Shown here piece after piece: positions 1 through 9,524 of a stretch of 35,678 nt of DNA. Origin of the DNA: JBGSMF01 sp964651475 (GTDB lineage: Bacteria; Chloroflexota; Anaerolineae; Fen-1058). How positions within the stretch are numbered: position 1 is the stretch's first letter; each line of letters begins with the position of its first letter. The stretch spans positions 1 through 35,678 of the forward strand of contig CAZYXV010000039.1 of assembly GCA_964651475.1 (NCBI GenBank), written 5' to 3'. The notes under the pieces are model-generated. The model was not told where the DNA came from and did not search any database. It saw only the letters and a list, made by a program, of their open reading frames with translations. The translations under genes were made by a program, and so were the position numbers.

Positions 1-1002
1 TCAGTGCAACAAGCATTGTGCCTGATTGGAGCAATCACAACATGACAAAGCCCTAACTTTTAGCTCGATGGCTTGTTGCACCATGGCCTGGATGACGTCG
101 GCCACCGGCTCGATCTGGCACATGCCGCCGATGCTTTGGCTGCACGCCAGCACGCCCGCCTCCACGTCGCCTCCAATAATCATGCGCCTCGTCGCTTCGC
201 CGCCGACAATGGCCAGAATGTCCCCCACCTCGGCCTGGTTCGCTTCCAATTCGACTACCTTGAGCGCGGCGGCATTTTTCCAGGCGCGCATAGTGTTGCG
301 CAGGGAACCGAGCACGGGCAGAGTATCCAGCTCGGTGGCGGCGGCCAGGGCTTGCTTGACAGTCGGGTGAATGGGACACTCTTCCGTGAGCAGCAGGCGC
401 GTGCCGATGGTGACGCCTTCCGCGCCCAGCGCCAGCGCCGCTAATAGTCCCCGTCCGTCGGCAATGCCGCCCGCCGCCAACACCGGCACGTCCAGCGCGT
501 CGGCAGCCAGCGGCACAATCGTCATGGTCGTCAGTCCCAGTTCGCCAATGTGACCGCCGCCTTCGCTGCCAAACACCGTCACCGCGTCTGCGCCGGCCCT
601 TTGCGCGCTGAGCGCGTGTCGAACGCTGGCGCACTTGTGCATTACCCTGACGCCGCCCGCTTTGAGGCGCGCTATCAAATCCTCCGGCGGGCGGTGGCCG
701 CTCGTCTCGGCTGCCGGCACGCCTTCCTCGATGATAACCTCGACATAAAGAGTATTGTCAATGGGCCGGATGGCCGGGTGCAGGCTCAGGTTGACGCCAA
801 AAGGTTTACGCGTCAGTTCCCTGACGCGGCGAACGGCCTGGCGAAACTCGTGTTGCGTGGCGTACATGGCCGAAGCCATCATGCCGAGCGCCCCGGCGTT
901 TGAAATCGCCGCGACAAATTCCGGCCTGGAGATGTGCATCAGGCAGCCGCCAACGATGGGATGTTCGACGTCAACCAGTTCGGTGAAGCGAGTTTTAATC
1001 AC
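1..1002 (-). CDS. Nitronate monooxygenase-like flavoprotein (NMO/FabK-type TIM barrel)
   Basis: The 333-residue product matches the FMN-dependent nitronate monooxygenase/enoyl reductase II superfamily, whose members oxidise alkyl nitronates or act on related flavin substrates. Visible family signs are an N-terminal strand with HPIVGG, the segment GSEGGGHIGE whose His151 aligns with the family's catalytic histidine, and two phosphate-binding glycine motifs, AAGGIADGRG (about 177-186) and GAEGVTIGTR (about 193-202). I chose the GTG at 1002 because AGAGG lies 5 bases upstream and the next residues begin the barrel; the open frame continues upstream but would overlap the preceding gene. That gene ends only 8 bp before, so the two are probably co-transcribed and translationally coupled. 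The C terminus ends in an odd Cys-rich stretch (CCDCSNQAQC). The protein has no signal peptide and should be cytoplasmic. The exact substrate cannot be told from sequence. Confidence 0.85.
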   Translation of the reverse strand: MIKTRFTELVDVEHPIVGGCLMHISRPEFVAAISNAGALGMMASAMYATQHEFRQAVRRVRELTRKPFGVNLSLHPAIRPIDNTLYVEVIIEEGVPAAETSGHRPPEDLIARLKAGGVRVMHKCASVRHALSAQRAGADAVTVFGSEGGGHIGELGLTTMTIVPLAADALDVPVLAAGGIADGRGLLAALALGAEGVTIGTRLLLTEECPIHPTVKQALAAATELDTLPVLGSLRNTMRAWKNAAALKVVELEANQAEVGDILAIVGGEATRRMIIGGDVEAGVLACSQSIGGMCQIEPVADVIQAMVQQAIELKVRALSCCDCSNQAQCLLH

Positions 1003-1010
1003 GTGTACCT

Positions 1011-2204
1011 CTAGCTTTTTGCTATAACTGGCAAGTAGATGGTGCAGGGGGTGATGGTGATTTGATGCGTGTCCGTCACAACTGCGCTGGTGCAGTTGGT
1101 GGCGGTGACGGCCAGCGTGTGCGCGCCCACGCCCAGCGCGCGGGTGGATGACGCTGTGGTGTCGCCATTGTCCCACAGGTACTCGATAGGCAGCGAAGCG
1201 TCGGTGGGCAGATGCGAGGTGGTGAAGGTATGGCTGCCCGGGACGCCGCCGGTTGCGCCGCCAATCGTGATGGACTCGAGCGGGACGCATATACCTTGCT
1301 CGTACACCATCACGTGGACGGTATCGGTCGCAGCATTGACCTCGTGCATAAAGCAGTTCCACACGGCGATGCCAACCGTGTGCGTGCCGGTGGTGTCAAA
1401 GGTGTGGGTAAAGACAACTGGCTCGGCGTCAGCGTCCAGCACAGCGCCGGGCATTCCGTCTATGGTGATGCGATAGTGGAAGGGCGTTTTGGCGTCGTCG
1501 GGCAAGAGATCGGCGCTAAAGGCAGCTGCCGTGTCGGGATAGATGGTGCCGGCGGTTGCCACGCTCATGTCCACGCTTGTCACTTGGGTGCAGGCCGGCG
1601 GCGAATACGTGACTTGCAACTTGTACGAGCCGCCGGTGCAATAATCTGAAATTTGCGAAATCCTGAAATAATACGTGCCGATGGTCGTCGGCTTGAAGCT
1701 CATGTCGGCTCGATAGTCAGCCGGATTAGTGTCCGTCATAATGGGGGTGAACGTATTGTCGTAGGCAATGATGCCGAGATTGTAATTGTTCGTGCTGTTG
1801 GGCACAGCCTCGATCTTGTAGAGTGCGTCTGGGACGATGTTATTCAGGCGGAAATACTGGTCATACGCCTGGACCTGTTGGCCCTGATTGCCAGGAGCCA
1901 GCACCAGCGCAGCATAGGCTGCGAACACAGCCGGGTTGCTAAAGCTGCACTGGGGACAAATACTATCCGCTGTGGTGGTTACGGCCAACGTGCAGAAATA
2001 TGGAGATAGACTGGTGGTACCAACCGTGCCGGTGAAAAAAGTCCGCCCCGCCTGCGGCATAGCCGCCGGCGGAATGGTCACAAGTTCGCCTGGCGCGGCG
2101 ATATTGTCCCGCAGGTAGAGCGGCATGGGTGTGGCCTGCACCGGGACGATGCTCAGCAGCAGGATGGTGATTACAATAGTGTTCAACAAATGCAGGGATT
2201 TCAT
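1011..2204 (-). CDS. Secreted protein with PPC-like and PKD/Ig-like domains and YLP tail
   Basis: The product has 397 residues. It starts with a Sec signal peptide (MKSLHLLN, hydrophobic core, cleavage near VQA). A beta-sandwich like bacterial pre-peptidase C-terminal domains follows (roughly residues 75-200), then two Ig/PKD-like domains, with LWDNGDTT and AHTLAVTATNC typical of the fold. The last residues are TIYLPVIAKS, the C-terminal motif shared with other secreted proteins here. The start is the ATG preceded by AAGGGGAAA; the frame extends 33 codons upstream but that part is not signal-like. It is a tandem paralog of the large upstream gene: signal peptides, the region around the start and the last 190 residues are nearly identical. 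No enzymatic motif was seen, so a structural or adhesive role outside the cell is the most that can be said. Confidence 0.85.
   Translation of the reverse strand: MKSLHLLNTIVITILLLSIVPVQATPMPLYLRDNIAAPGELVTIPPAAMPQAGRTFFTGTVGTTSLSPYFCTLAVTTTADSICPQCSFSNPAVFAAYAALVLAPGNQGQQVQAYDQYFRLNNIVPDALYKIEAVPNSTNNYNLGIIAYDNTFTPIMTDTNPADYRADMSFKPTTIGTYYFRISQISDYCTGGSYKLQVTYSPPACTQVTSVDMSVATAGTIYPDTAAAFSADLLPDDAKTPFHYRITIDGMPGAVLDADAEPVVFTHTFDTTGTHTVGIAVWNCFMHEVNAATDTVHVMVYEQGICVPLESITIGGATGGVPGSHTFTTSHLPTDASLPIEYLWDNGDTTASSTRALGVGAHTLAVTATNCTSAVVTDTHQITITPCTIYLPVIAKS
1041..1603. repeat. 563-bp direct repeat, copy 1 (3' half of 397-aa gene)
   Basis: This stretch matches 2644-3206 at a constant offset of 1603 bp with no gap that I can see. 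Differences are mostly single bases. It encodes the last two Ig-like domains of the 397-residue secreted protein. Confidence 0.9.
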
Positions 2205-2235
2205 CGAGTTTCCCCTTTTGTGATAGGGCTTTTCC

Positions 2236-2288
2236 CGGCAGTATGTCGAGTCATGTGTGAAGGCGAACCGGCAAGTTATACAAGAAAA
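2236..2288. repeat. Intergenic element A, related to element B at 33506-33594
   Basis: It begins GGCAGTATGTCGAGT and later has ACCGGCAAGTTATACAAGA. The same blocks in the same order (GGCAGTATGCCGAGT, ACCAGCAAATTGCACAAGA) occur upstream of the beta-helix gene that starts at 33353. Copy A lies between the start of the 397-aa gene and the terminator hairpin and lacks the central GC hairpin of copy B. Confidence 0.55.
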
Positions 2289-2313
2289 GCCGGGGCGGGC
2301 CAAGCCCGCCCCG
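2281..2313 (-). terminator. Intrinsic terminator after the 2373-aa gene
   Basis: A perfect 10-bp GC stem (CGGGGCGGGC/GCCCGCCCCG) with a 3-base loop lies 10 bp past the stop codon. On the minus strand it is followed by GCTTTTCTTG, a short T-rich tail. It would separate the large gene from its paralog downstream. Confidence 0.65.
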
Positions 2314-2322
2314 ACCTGGAAG

Positions 2323-5300
2323 CTAGCTCCTGGTTATCACCGGCAGGTAAATGTGCAAGTATCCTGACGGCAGTTCCGCCACGACCACGTCCACACTGTC
2401 GGTGGCGGGCGTCGCCATAGCGCAGTTCCACACGGCGATGGTGACGGTGTGAGTGCCTACCGCGCTGAACGTAAGCGTAAAGGCGAGCGGATTGCTGCTA
2501 GAGGACAGTTCGGGTCCGCCGTTGATGGTGTAGGTGTAAGGCGTGGTCAAGTTCGCTGGCAGGATGGCGGCGCTAAAGGCGACGACAGTGTTGGTGTAGA
2601 TGGCGCCGGCAGTCGTCACGTTCAGGTCCACGCTTGTGATTTCGGTGCAGGAGGTGATGGTGATTTGATGTGTGTCCGTCACAACTGCGCTGGTGCAGTT
2701 GGTGGCAGTGACGGCCAGCGTGTGCGCGCCCACGCCCATCGCGCGGGTGGATGACGCTGTGGTGTCGCCATTGTCCCACAGGTACTCGATGGGCAGCGAA
2801 GCGTCGGTGGGCAGATGCGAGGTGGTGAAGGTATGGCTGCCCGGGGCGCCGCCGGTCGCGCCGCCAATCGTGATGGACTCGAGCGGGACGCACACCCCTT
2901 GCTCGTACACCATCACTTGTATGGTATCGGTCACAGCGTCAGCTTCGTTCATGAAGCAGTTCCACACGGCGATGTCAACCGTGTGCGTGCCGGTAGTGTC
3001 AAAGGTGTGGTTGAAGACAATCGGCTCGACGCTGGTGTCTATCGCAGCGCCGGGCGCGCCGTCCATGGTGATGCGATAGTGGAAGGGCGTCTCGGCGTCG
3101 TCGGGCAAGAGATCGGCGCTAAAGGCAACTGCCGTGTCAGTGTAAATCGTGCCGGCCGTCGTCACGCTCAGATCCACGCCTGTCACCCCGGTGCATGCCG
3201 GCGGTGTAGAGATAACGATTTCGTGGGTGTCCGTCACGGTCACGTTGGTGCAGTTGGTGGCGGTGACGATGATGGTATAGGGGCCGGGTGCGCCGAAATT
3301 GTAATTGGCATCTGGCGTGGTAGCGCCATTGTTCCACAAGTAGATAGGCCCTGAGGCGTTGGTCGGCGTAAAGTGAGTGCTAAAGTTGTAGGTAGTACCC
3401 ACGTAGCCTGTGATTGGCCCGCTGATCGTGATGCCTTCCAGCGGCACGCATATAACGGTGACGGTGTGAGTGACGGTTTGTTGATTGCAGCCGTTGCTCG
3501 CCGCCAGCGTGACGACATGGTCGCCCGCGAGCGTGTAGGCGTGGGTGGTCGTAATGCCAGAGCCTGTCACGCCATCGCCAAAATCCCAGGTGTAGGTGAT
3601 GGTCCCTGCAGTGCTGGTCCAGCCGGTGAAGGTAATGTCTTGATAGGTAAAGGCCGGATCCGGCGACCACGTAAAGTCTGTGCCGGTGACCACGCCCTTG
3701 ACCGTCAGCGTCACGGGCAACGTTACCTGCGGCGTGTCGGGATCGTTGCTGTTGACTACAAGGTTGGCGGTGTAGAGGCCCGGCAGCAAGCCGGTCGAAT
3801 CAAAGTTCACTGTCACCGTCTGGCAAGCGCCCGGCGCCACTGTGCCGGTGATGGGGGACTCGCTCAGCCAGGGGATGTCAACGGAAAAGATCACCAGGTC
3901 GTCCAGGACAAAGGCTTGGGCCGGCGTGTTGATCACGACGTAGGCGATGTTGTCGGCGGCTATGCTGAGGGTATTGAGGGTGGTGGTCAGGGTCAGGCTG
4001 TCGCTCCCCAGGGAATTGCCCCCGGCGTCAAAGGCTTCCATCGTGATTGTGTGGCCCGCGCCTGAGTTGGAGCCAGCGTTGACCTGGACGTGCGAGGCTC
4101 TGTGAGTGAAGGTGATAATCTGGGGCGGGCGCGGGATACCGCCATCGCTAAAGGACGAGGCCGTGTTAAAGGCCAGAAAGTTGGGCGCGCTATAGCCGCT
4201 GATGCCAAAGTTGCTGCACTCGTCGAGAACGCCGCCGCCGTCGAGCGGGGCAGGCCCCATAAAGAGAACACCATGCCCGGCGTATTGGTTGCGCAGAGCC
4301 ACTGTGCTCACAAACGAGCACGGCTGGGCCGCATCGTCAAAGTTGATGACGGTGGCGCCGGCCAGCAGCGGGGATGCGGCCGGGGCAGCCGGGGAGGATG
4401 CCGGCGCCGGGCCGTCGCTGGCGACGCCGTTGATGGCATTGCCACTGCGATCCGGTTCCCGACGGTTCAATCCCCAATCTCCAGCAAAGGAACTCAGCAG
4501 CCCCGGCGCTTCGTTGATCGTCCACTCCAGCGGACAGTGGCCCGGGTTGCAGATCTCGAAGGTCTGTGCGGCGGTCGCCTCGGGGCACATCTCGACCTGC
4601 ACCGCCGGCGGCGCGAGGACGATCTCGGGCGGCTCGACTGTCAGCGTGACGGGCAATGTTATCTGCGGCGTGTCGGGGTCGTTGCTCAAGAGCGACAGGT
4701 CGGCAAAGTAATCGCTGGGCAGCAGGCCGGTGGAATCAAAACCCACTGTAACCGTCTGACATTCGCCCATCCACACGGCGCCAGCGTGCGGGGTTTCGGT
4801 TAACCACGGAACGTCAAAAGGCGCCCACGCGTACATATCCAGCAGCGAGTTTTGCAGGATAGGAGCGCCGTCCCAACCGTTCGCCCAGGCAAATTCCAGT
4901 GGCTGACCGGTAATGAGAATGCGGCCCATACCCATCCGATAATCCACCAGTGTGGGTTTGAGGGACGTCTGCGCCCGCGCCACCACCGCCGATCCTGGAT
5001 AAAGATTGGCAAAACTGTCGTGGCTGGCATAGTTGCCATACATCGGGTTGGGCGCGCCGGCCACCCAGGGATGCGTCGGAGCAACGATATCGTTATAGTT
5101 ATCCAGATCAGTTGAGTTGATCACCCCGCCCGGCACAAGCGGTTCAGGAGAGGTTAAGGAGTAGGCGCACGTAGATAGCCACAGCGCGCCGCCGGCCGCC
5201 GCGTAAGCTTCGAACCGGGGCAGGTTGGCGTTCCACGTGGTGTAAAAGCTGCCCGGCTGGTTGCTGGGGATGATGACCAGCTTGTAAGGCGAGAGATCAA

Positions 5301-8300
5301 TCGTCGGGATCTGCGACGAATCCACCTGGTCGTAAGCGATGCTGTTGGCCGTCAAGATGTCTTGGATAGATGTGTACCCCCACGGATTCTGATCCTGGAT
5401 GATGAGGACCGGGTTGGCCAGGATATGGTTTTTGGACTCAACCTGAGGGAAGGTGTTGGCATTGTTACTGCTGACCAGTGCAGCCTGCCTGGTTGGGATG
5501 GGCGCGGCGGGCCGGAGCGCAGACAGAGTGGTCGTGGGTGGAGGCGCTTCGGCGATCATCCACTTGAGCGGATAGTTGCCATCGTTGCACACCTGGATAT
5601 CCACGCTGGCTGTCTGGTCGGGGCATAACTCCATCTCCAGCGGCGGAGCAATGACGCGGATATCCGGTTCGCCCGGCCCGGCCTCGAACACGATTTCAGT
5701 CACGTCAACGGGATCGCCGAGATGATTGATGATCCAATCGGTGATCGTGATGAGCTGGCCGGGCAAGATGGTATCGGCAATATTCACCGTCACCGAGATA
5801 CTGCCCATAGCCCCCATCGGCAGGTCGCCCACCAGCCACTCGGCCCACATCCCGCCCGGATCCGCCGCGTCGGGCGGCGGGACAGAGCCGACAAACAACG
5901 CCTCGGGCGGGAACTCGTTGCGCACCATTACATTGTTCTCGTATCCGCCCGTGTTGCTATAGGCCAGCGTGAACTGGGCCTGCGCGCCGGGCCAGACGGT
6001 GGAACTGTACGCGCTGCTTATCCCCAGCAGCGGCGGCAACTTGTTGACGACAACTGGACGCTGCTCCAGCTCCACGCCGCTCAGCCAAAGCTTTTCCCAC
6101 AGCAGCGTCTGCGTCCATGTGCATGGCTCGACGTGGAACCACTTGGTCAGGGTGATGACGGTCGGCGTGACGATCTCGCCGCTCCATTGCAAGAAACTGA
6201 CGGGGCGGATAGCCAGGGCGCCCAGGCCGGTCACCGATTGCCCGATGCGGGTGACGGCGCCCGTCGCCAGGTCCACGCGGGCCAGAGCGTTGAAATCATC
6301 GCCGCCCGAGCCTTCGACGAGCGCGCCGTACATGGCGCCCGAGGCGGGGTCATAACCCAGCGCGCTGAGGCGCGGATTGACGCCGGGCGGATAGGCCATG
6401 GTGGTGACAAGCGTGGCGTTGCCCGTCGCCTGGTCCAGCGTATTCAATGACCATTCGTTGGCGTGGTACAGCGTATCGCCGGGCGTAAAGCCGATGCCGT
6501 TGCCAGTGTCGCTCGTGTTGGTCGGCCCGAGCGGGGTCAGGGTACAGGTTGCCGTATCCAGGGTGCCCAGGCCGTCGCCACTCTCCAGGTAGGCGTACAG
6601 GACGCCGTCGCCGCGGAACGAAATGTCCGAGATCGAATTGCCGTAAGGGTGAGGCCAGGGTGTGATGGGGCACACTTCGCTGCCGGCGCCGGTGGTGGGA
6701 TCTATCGTGAGCAGGATCCAGGTGCCGTCTGAGGGCCGGTTGCCCACGCCGTACAGCACGCCGCTGAGCGGATCAAAGTCCATCCCGGTGACGTGGTTCA
6801 GGCCAACCGGACCAACCGCCGCGGCTACCCCCGTCGCTGGATCGAGCGTGTACAGGGTAGAGGGTCCCCACCCCACGTTAGCAGCACCATAGATGATGCC
6901 GTGCCTTATCCTCACATCTCCACCGCTGGCGGCCCAGTCGAGCAGGCGCAGGTGAGCTGGGTTCCACGTCTCAACCTGGGAGTAGATCAGCGGCACATAG
7001 GCCACGCTCGAGTGCCACGTCGCAGCGCCATAACCGGCGAGCGGGGCGAGCGTGTTGGTCGCCGGGTCAAAGCGGTTCAGCGTCGTGCCGTCCAGGCCGG
7101 CGCTATAAATCACGGCGCTAGAGCGGTCGCCCGCGGCGCTGGTGTACCAGCCGGGGCTGACGCCGTGGTCGAGCGGCGGCAAGGCAGGGTTGGACAGGTC
7201 AAAAGAGTGAATATTGCTAGTATCCGCATGAAAGTAATAGCGGCCCCCCATCACCACGCTAAAGCGAGCCGTTTCGCCATTAGGCACCGGCGAGGCAAAA
7301 TCGGTGATCGCCCAGGTGTGCAGATCAATCATGTGAGCGTTGGTGGTCCCGTATTCGCCGATGACGTATTGGCCGGCCGTGGGGTCATAGTCGCCCATGG
7401 CGTTGGTCGTAAAGGGCAGGGCCAGCGTGTTCCAAACTCCGCCCGCGGTATACCACAAGGTGGTACCGCTGCTCTCGGTATACAGGAACTCGCCAGCGTT
7501 GGTGATTTCCAGGTTGCAATACGCGCCTGAAGCGCCGGGCGGCGCGGGCATGACGGGCATCCAGGTATCATCAGCAGCGTCATAGCGATCAATGCTGCCC
7601 GTCGTGTAGCCATAGGCGTACAACTGGCCCAAGCGGCTCACCGCCATCTGGCAGCCGGTCTCGTAGGGCTTGAGCGGCGTCCAGGCATCGGCGGCGGGGT
7701 CGTACACGGCAAAGGTAGTGTCGCCAATGTCCAGGCTGGTCAGGTACAACCGCGCGCCCCGGGGCGACTGGCCCACCGTTCCCTCCAGGCGGAAGGCCAT
7801 GTCCGGCTGGGTCGGGCCGAGCACTGTCCAGTTCTGCCAGGCGGTGCCATAGCCAAAACCGCCGCCGGGGTTGATGAACTGGCCCACGTAGCCATTGGTC
7901 GTGTCGGCCGGCTGGCGGCCGTGCTGTCCATAGAGGCCGAACTCCATCGTCGGGTAAAAGACCAGCCACCAGTGGCCGGCCGGCAGGTTGAGCGGCGCCG
8001 CCAGGTTGAGGGTAGTGTCAGATGGCAATCCGCCCGGGGTGCCATTGCCGATGATGACCTGCGTATCGGTCGGGGGCAGGGTCAGCGTCCACACTGGCGG
8101 GCTGCCGCCGCCCGAGGGATCGCCGGCCGGGATGCCCGGCGTGATAACACTGTCGGCATAGATCTGCCAGGTGAGGGCAGTGGCGTTAAGTAGCGTCGTA
8201 AAACCGTTCCACCCGTCACCCGGCACAAAGATCGTCTCGATCCGCCAGGGAGCAGCATTCACAAAATCGTCAGCCAGGAAGGAAGAATGGGTTGGATCGT

Positions 8301-9444
8301 CTGGAAAATCCTGGTTCACATAAGCAGCCTGGTTGACCGTGCTGAGCGGCTGATCCCAAAGCACAGCTTTGGGACGGAGTGCTTGGGTCGGCTTGCCCGG
8401 CGCGCGCGCGGGCGACGACGGCGTCGGCAAAGACAGCGACGGCATTGGCGCAGTCTCGCCCGCCTGCCCCTCAATGTTGACCGGCACGAATGGCATTGAG
8501 CCGGCCAGCAGCGTAGCCCCCAGGTGCAGCACTTCCTGGACCATAATCGTGTCCGAGGTCTGCCGCGTGATTGAAATACCGGGCGTCCAGGGCAGGCCGT
8601 CAATTGTCTTGTCCCAGGCGATGCGCTCGTCGCCCGGCACCCCAAAGTTGTCCAGCCGGGCAATGCCGGCGTAGCCGACGATGCCGACGCCGGCGCCCTC
8701 CGGCGGCGGCGCGCCCGAGCACACGTACACCTGGTCCGGCTGGGCGCCGCCGTCAATGTTGGTGAACTCGATGGTCACGTCGCTGCCGATGCGTCGGGCC
8801 TTCATGTGTGCCGTGCTAAAGTGCGAGTTGAGTGCGAAAAAACCCAGGCCGAACGTGGTGCCATCGTTGACGCCGATGCGGCAGGCCGCGTGAGTAAACT
8901 GGCCGGCATAGGGCGATTGCTGCTGCACCTTTAAAAAGAGATTCGAGACGCCGGCGCCATAGTTGAGCAGCAGGCCGGTATATTGCAGCGCCGTGCCGTC
9001 CACGGCCACGTCCGCTTCGGCCATGTCGCCATAGCCGGGGGCAGCGTTGAAGGTGGCCCGGCCATTACTACCGCACACCGCCGCGCCGCTCGAGACATTG
9101 CAATAGCCATCGTGCACCGTCCAGTTGGTGCCAATTGGCCCGTCGGCGCGATTGAAATCGTCCAGGACGATGGTCGCGTTGGGCAGGCTGGCCAGGTCGG
9201 CCAACTCGGAATAGCCCTCGCGAACTGCGGGCTTGACCTCCGCGCCGGGCGCGAGGGTTTCGTCTACGTCGGCCGGCGGCATAGAGGCTGGGGGGGGCGG
9301 CGTGGGCAAAACCGGTGGAGCGATGCGATGAGTGGCCGTTTCCGGTGTAACCGGCCCTTGCGGTATAGGCGCGGCCTGCACTGGAATGATGCTCAGTAGC
9401 AGGATAATGACTACGGTAGCGTTCAACACACGTAGGGATTTCAT
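2323..9444 (-). CDS. Giant secreted multidomain surface protein (2373 aa) with YLP tail
   Basis: The start is an ATG with AAAGGAG 9 bases upstream and a clear signal peptide (MKSLRVLN..., cleavage near VQA). Domains in order, with approximate residues: Pro-rich linker 25-60; LamG/concanavalin-like sandwich 90-265; a second beta domain 365-550; kelch- and NHL-like propeller repeats 565-1085; a DUF11-like domain 1145-1265; a BACON-like Ig domain split by a Rossmann-like segment (VLIIQDQNPW at about 1348, to about 1540, resembling the ThuA/DUF4350 glutamine-amidotransferase fold); a second split BACON-like domain; a PKD domain with TYTWDFGDG near 1950; and four or five Ig-like repeats. The C terminus is HIYLPVITRS. 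It is extracellular, with no catalytic set that I can identify. The modules suggest carbohydrate or protein binding. A hairpin terminator follows, and promoter-like signals lie about 200 bp upstream. Confidence 0.88.
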   Translation of the reverse strand: MKSLRVLNATVVIILLLSIIPVQAAPIPQGPVTPETATHRIAPPVLPTPPPPASMPPADVDETLAPGAEVKPAVREGYSELADLASLPNATIVLDDFNRADGPIGTNWTVHDGYCNVSSGAAVCGSNGRATFNAAPGYGDMAEADVAVDGTALQYTGLLLNYGAGVSNLFLKVQQQSPYAGQFTHAACRIGVNDGTTFGLGFFALNSHFSTAHMKARRIGSDVTIEFTNIDGGAQPDQVYVCSGAPPPEGAGVGIVGYAGIARLDNFGVPGDERIAWDKTIDGLPWTPGISITRQTSDTIMVQEVLHLGATLLAGSMPFVPVNIEGQAGETAPMPSLSLPTPSSPARAPGKPTQALRPKAVLWDQPLSTVNQAAYVNQDFPDDPTHSSFLADDFVNAAPWRIETIFVPGDGWNGFTTLLNATALTWQIYADSVITPGIPAGDPSGGGSPPVWTLTLPPTDTQVIIGNGTPGGLPSDTTLNLAAPLNLPAGHWWLVFYPTMEFGLYGQHGRQPADTTNGYVGQFINPGGGFGYGTAWQNWTVLGPTQPDMAFRLEGTVGQSPRGARLYLTSLDIGDTTFAVYDPAADAWTPLKPYETGCQMAVSRLGQLYAYGYTTGSIDRYDAADDTWMPVMPAPPGASGAYCNLEITNAGEFLYTESSGTTLWYTAGGVWNTLALPFTTNAMGDYDPTAGQYVIGEYGTTNAHMIDLHTWAITDFASPVPNGETARFSVVMGGRYYFHADTSNIHSFDLSNPALPPLDHGVSPGWYTSAAGDRSSAVIYSAGLDGTTLNRFDPATNTLAPLAGYGAATWHSSVAYVPLIYSQVETWNPAHLRLLDWAASGGDVRIRHGIIYGAANVGWGPSTLYTLDPATGVAAAVGPVGLNHVTGMDFDPLSGVLYGVGNRPSDGTWILLTIDPTTGAGSEVCPITPWPHPYGNSISDISFRGDGVLYAYLESGDGLGTLDTATCTLTPLGPTNTSDTGNGIGFTPGDTLYHANEWSLNTLDQATGNATLVTTMAYPPGVNPRLSALGYDPASGAMYGALVEGSGGDDFNALARVDLATGAVTRIGQSVTGLGALAIRPVSFLQWSGEIVTPTVITLTKWFHVEPCTWTQTLLWEKLWLSGVELEQRPVVVNKLPPLLGISSAYSSTVWPGAQAQFTLAYSNTGGYENNVMVRNEFPPEALFVGSVPPPDAADPGGMWAEWLVGDLPMGAMGSISVTVNIADTILPGQLITITDWIINHLGDPVDVTEIVFEAGPGEPDIRVIAPPLEMELCPDQTASVDIQVCNDGNYPLKWMIAEAPPPTTTLSALRPAAPIPTRQAALVSSNNANTFPQVESKNHILANPVLIIQDQNPWGYTSIQDILTANSIAYDQVDSSQIPTIDLSPYKLVIIPSNQPGSFYTTWNANLPRFEAYAAAGGALWLSTCAYSLTSPEPLVPGGVINSTDLDNYNDIVAPTHPWVAGAPNPMYGNYASHDSFANLYPGSAVVARAQTSLKPTLVDYRMGMGRILITGQPLEFAWANGWDGAPILQNSLLDMYAWAPFDVPWLTETPHAGAVWMGECQTVTVGFDSTGLLPSDYFADLSLLSNDPDTPQITLPVTLTVEPPEIVLAPPAVQVEMCPEATAAQTFEICNPGHCPLEWTINEAPGLLSSFAGDWGLNRREPDRSGNAINGVASDGPAPASSPAAPAASPLLAGATVINFDDAAQPCSFVSTVALRNQYAGHGVLFMGPAPLDGGGVLDECSNFGISGYSAPNFLAFNTASSFSDGGIPRPPQIITFTHRASHVQVNAGSNSGAGHTITMEAFDAGGNSLGSDSLTLTTTLNTLSIAADNIAYVVINTPAQAFVLDDLVIFSVDIPWLSESPITGTVAPGACQTVTVNFDSTGLLPGLYTANLVVNSNDPDTPQVTLPVTLTVKGVVTGTDFTWSPDPAFTYQDITFTGWTSTAGTITYTWDFGDGVTGSGITTTHAYTLAGDHVVTLAASNGCNQQTVTHTVTVICVPLEGITISGPITGYVGTTYNFSTHFTPTNASGPIYLWNNGATTPDANYNFGAPGPYTIIVTATNCTNVTVTDTHEIVISTPPACTGVTGVDLSVTTAGTIYTDTAVAFSADLLPDDAETPFHYRITMDGAPGAAIDTSVEPIVFNHTFDTTGTHTVDIAVWNCFMNEADAVTDTIQVMVYEQGVCVPLESITIGGATGGAPGSHTFTTSHLPTDASLPIEYLWDNGDTTASSTRAMGVGAHTLAVTATNCTSAVVTDTHQITITSCTEITSVDLNVTTAGAIYTNTVVAFSAAILPANLTTPYTYTINGGPELSSSSNPLAFTLTFSAVGTHTVTIAVWNCAMATPATDSVDVVVAELPSGYLHIYLPVITRS
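2644..3206. repeat. 563-bp direct repeat, copy 2 (inside 2373-aa gene)
   Basis: This is the partner of 1041-1603 and encodes two Ig-like domains near the C terminus of the 2373-residue protein. A further, more diverged partial unit lies next to it at about 2560-2643, encoding a third related Ig-like domain. Confidence 0.9.
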
Positions 9445-9458
9445 TCAAGGTTCTCCTT

Positions 9459-9524
9459 TCAAGGTAGAGCTTTCCCCCCAGGCGATGGGGAAGCCAGCTT
9501 GTGACTCATATCGGCGAGAAGCAA
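9459..9524 (-). other. Possible leader peptide ORF upstream of the 2373-aa gene
   Basis: A 21-codon frame begins TTG (or an in-frame ATG at 9509) and stops with a TGA that abuts the Shine-Dalgarno sequence of the big gene. Upstream, 9548-9536 on the minus strand reads GAAAGGAGGTGAT, 13 bases complementary to the usual 16S rRNA 3' end. The spacing to the TTG is long (11-15 bases). Translation is unproven. Confidence 0.25.

Noticed and set aside
1003..1362. Longer N terminus for the nitronate monooxygenase-like gene
   Set aside because: It would overlap the upstream secreted-protein gene by about 350 bp, and the added residues match no domain; the GTG at 1002 has a good ribosome site.
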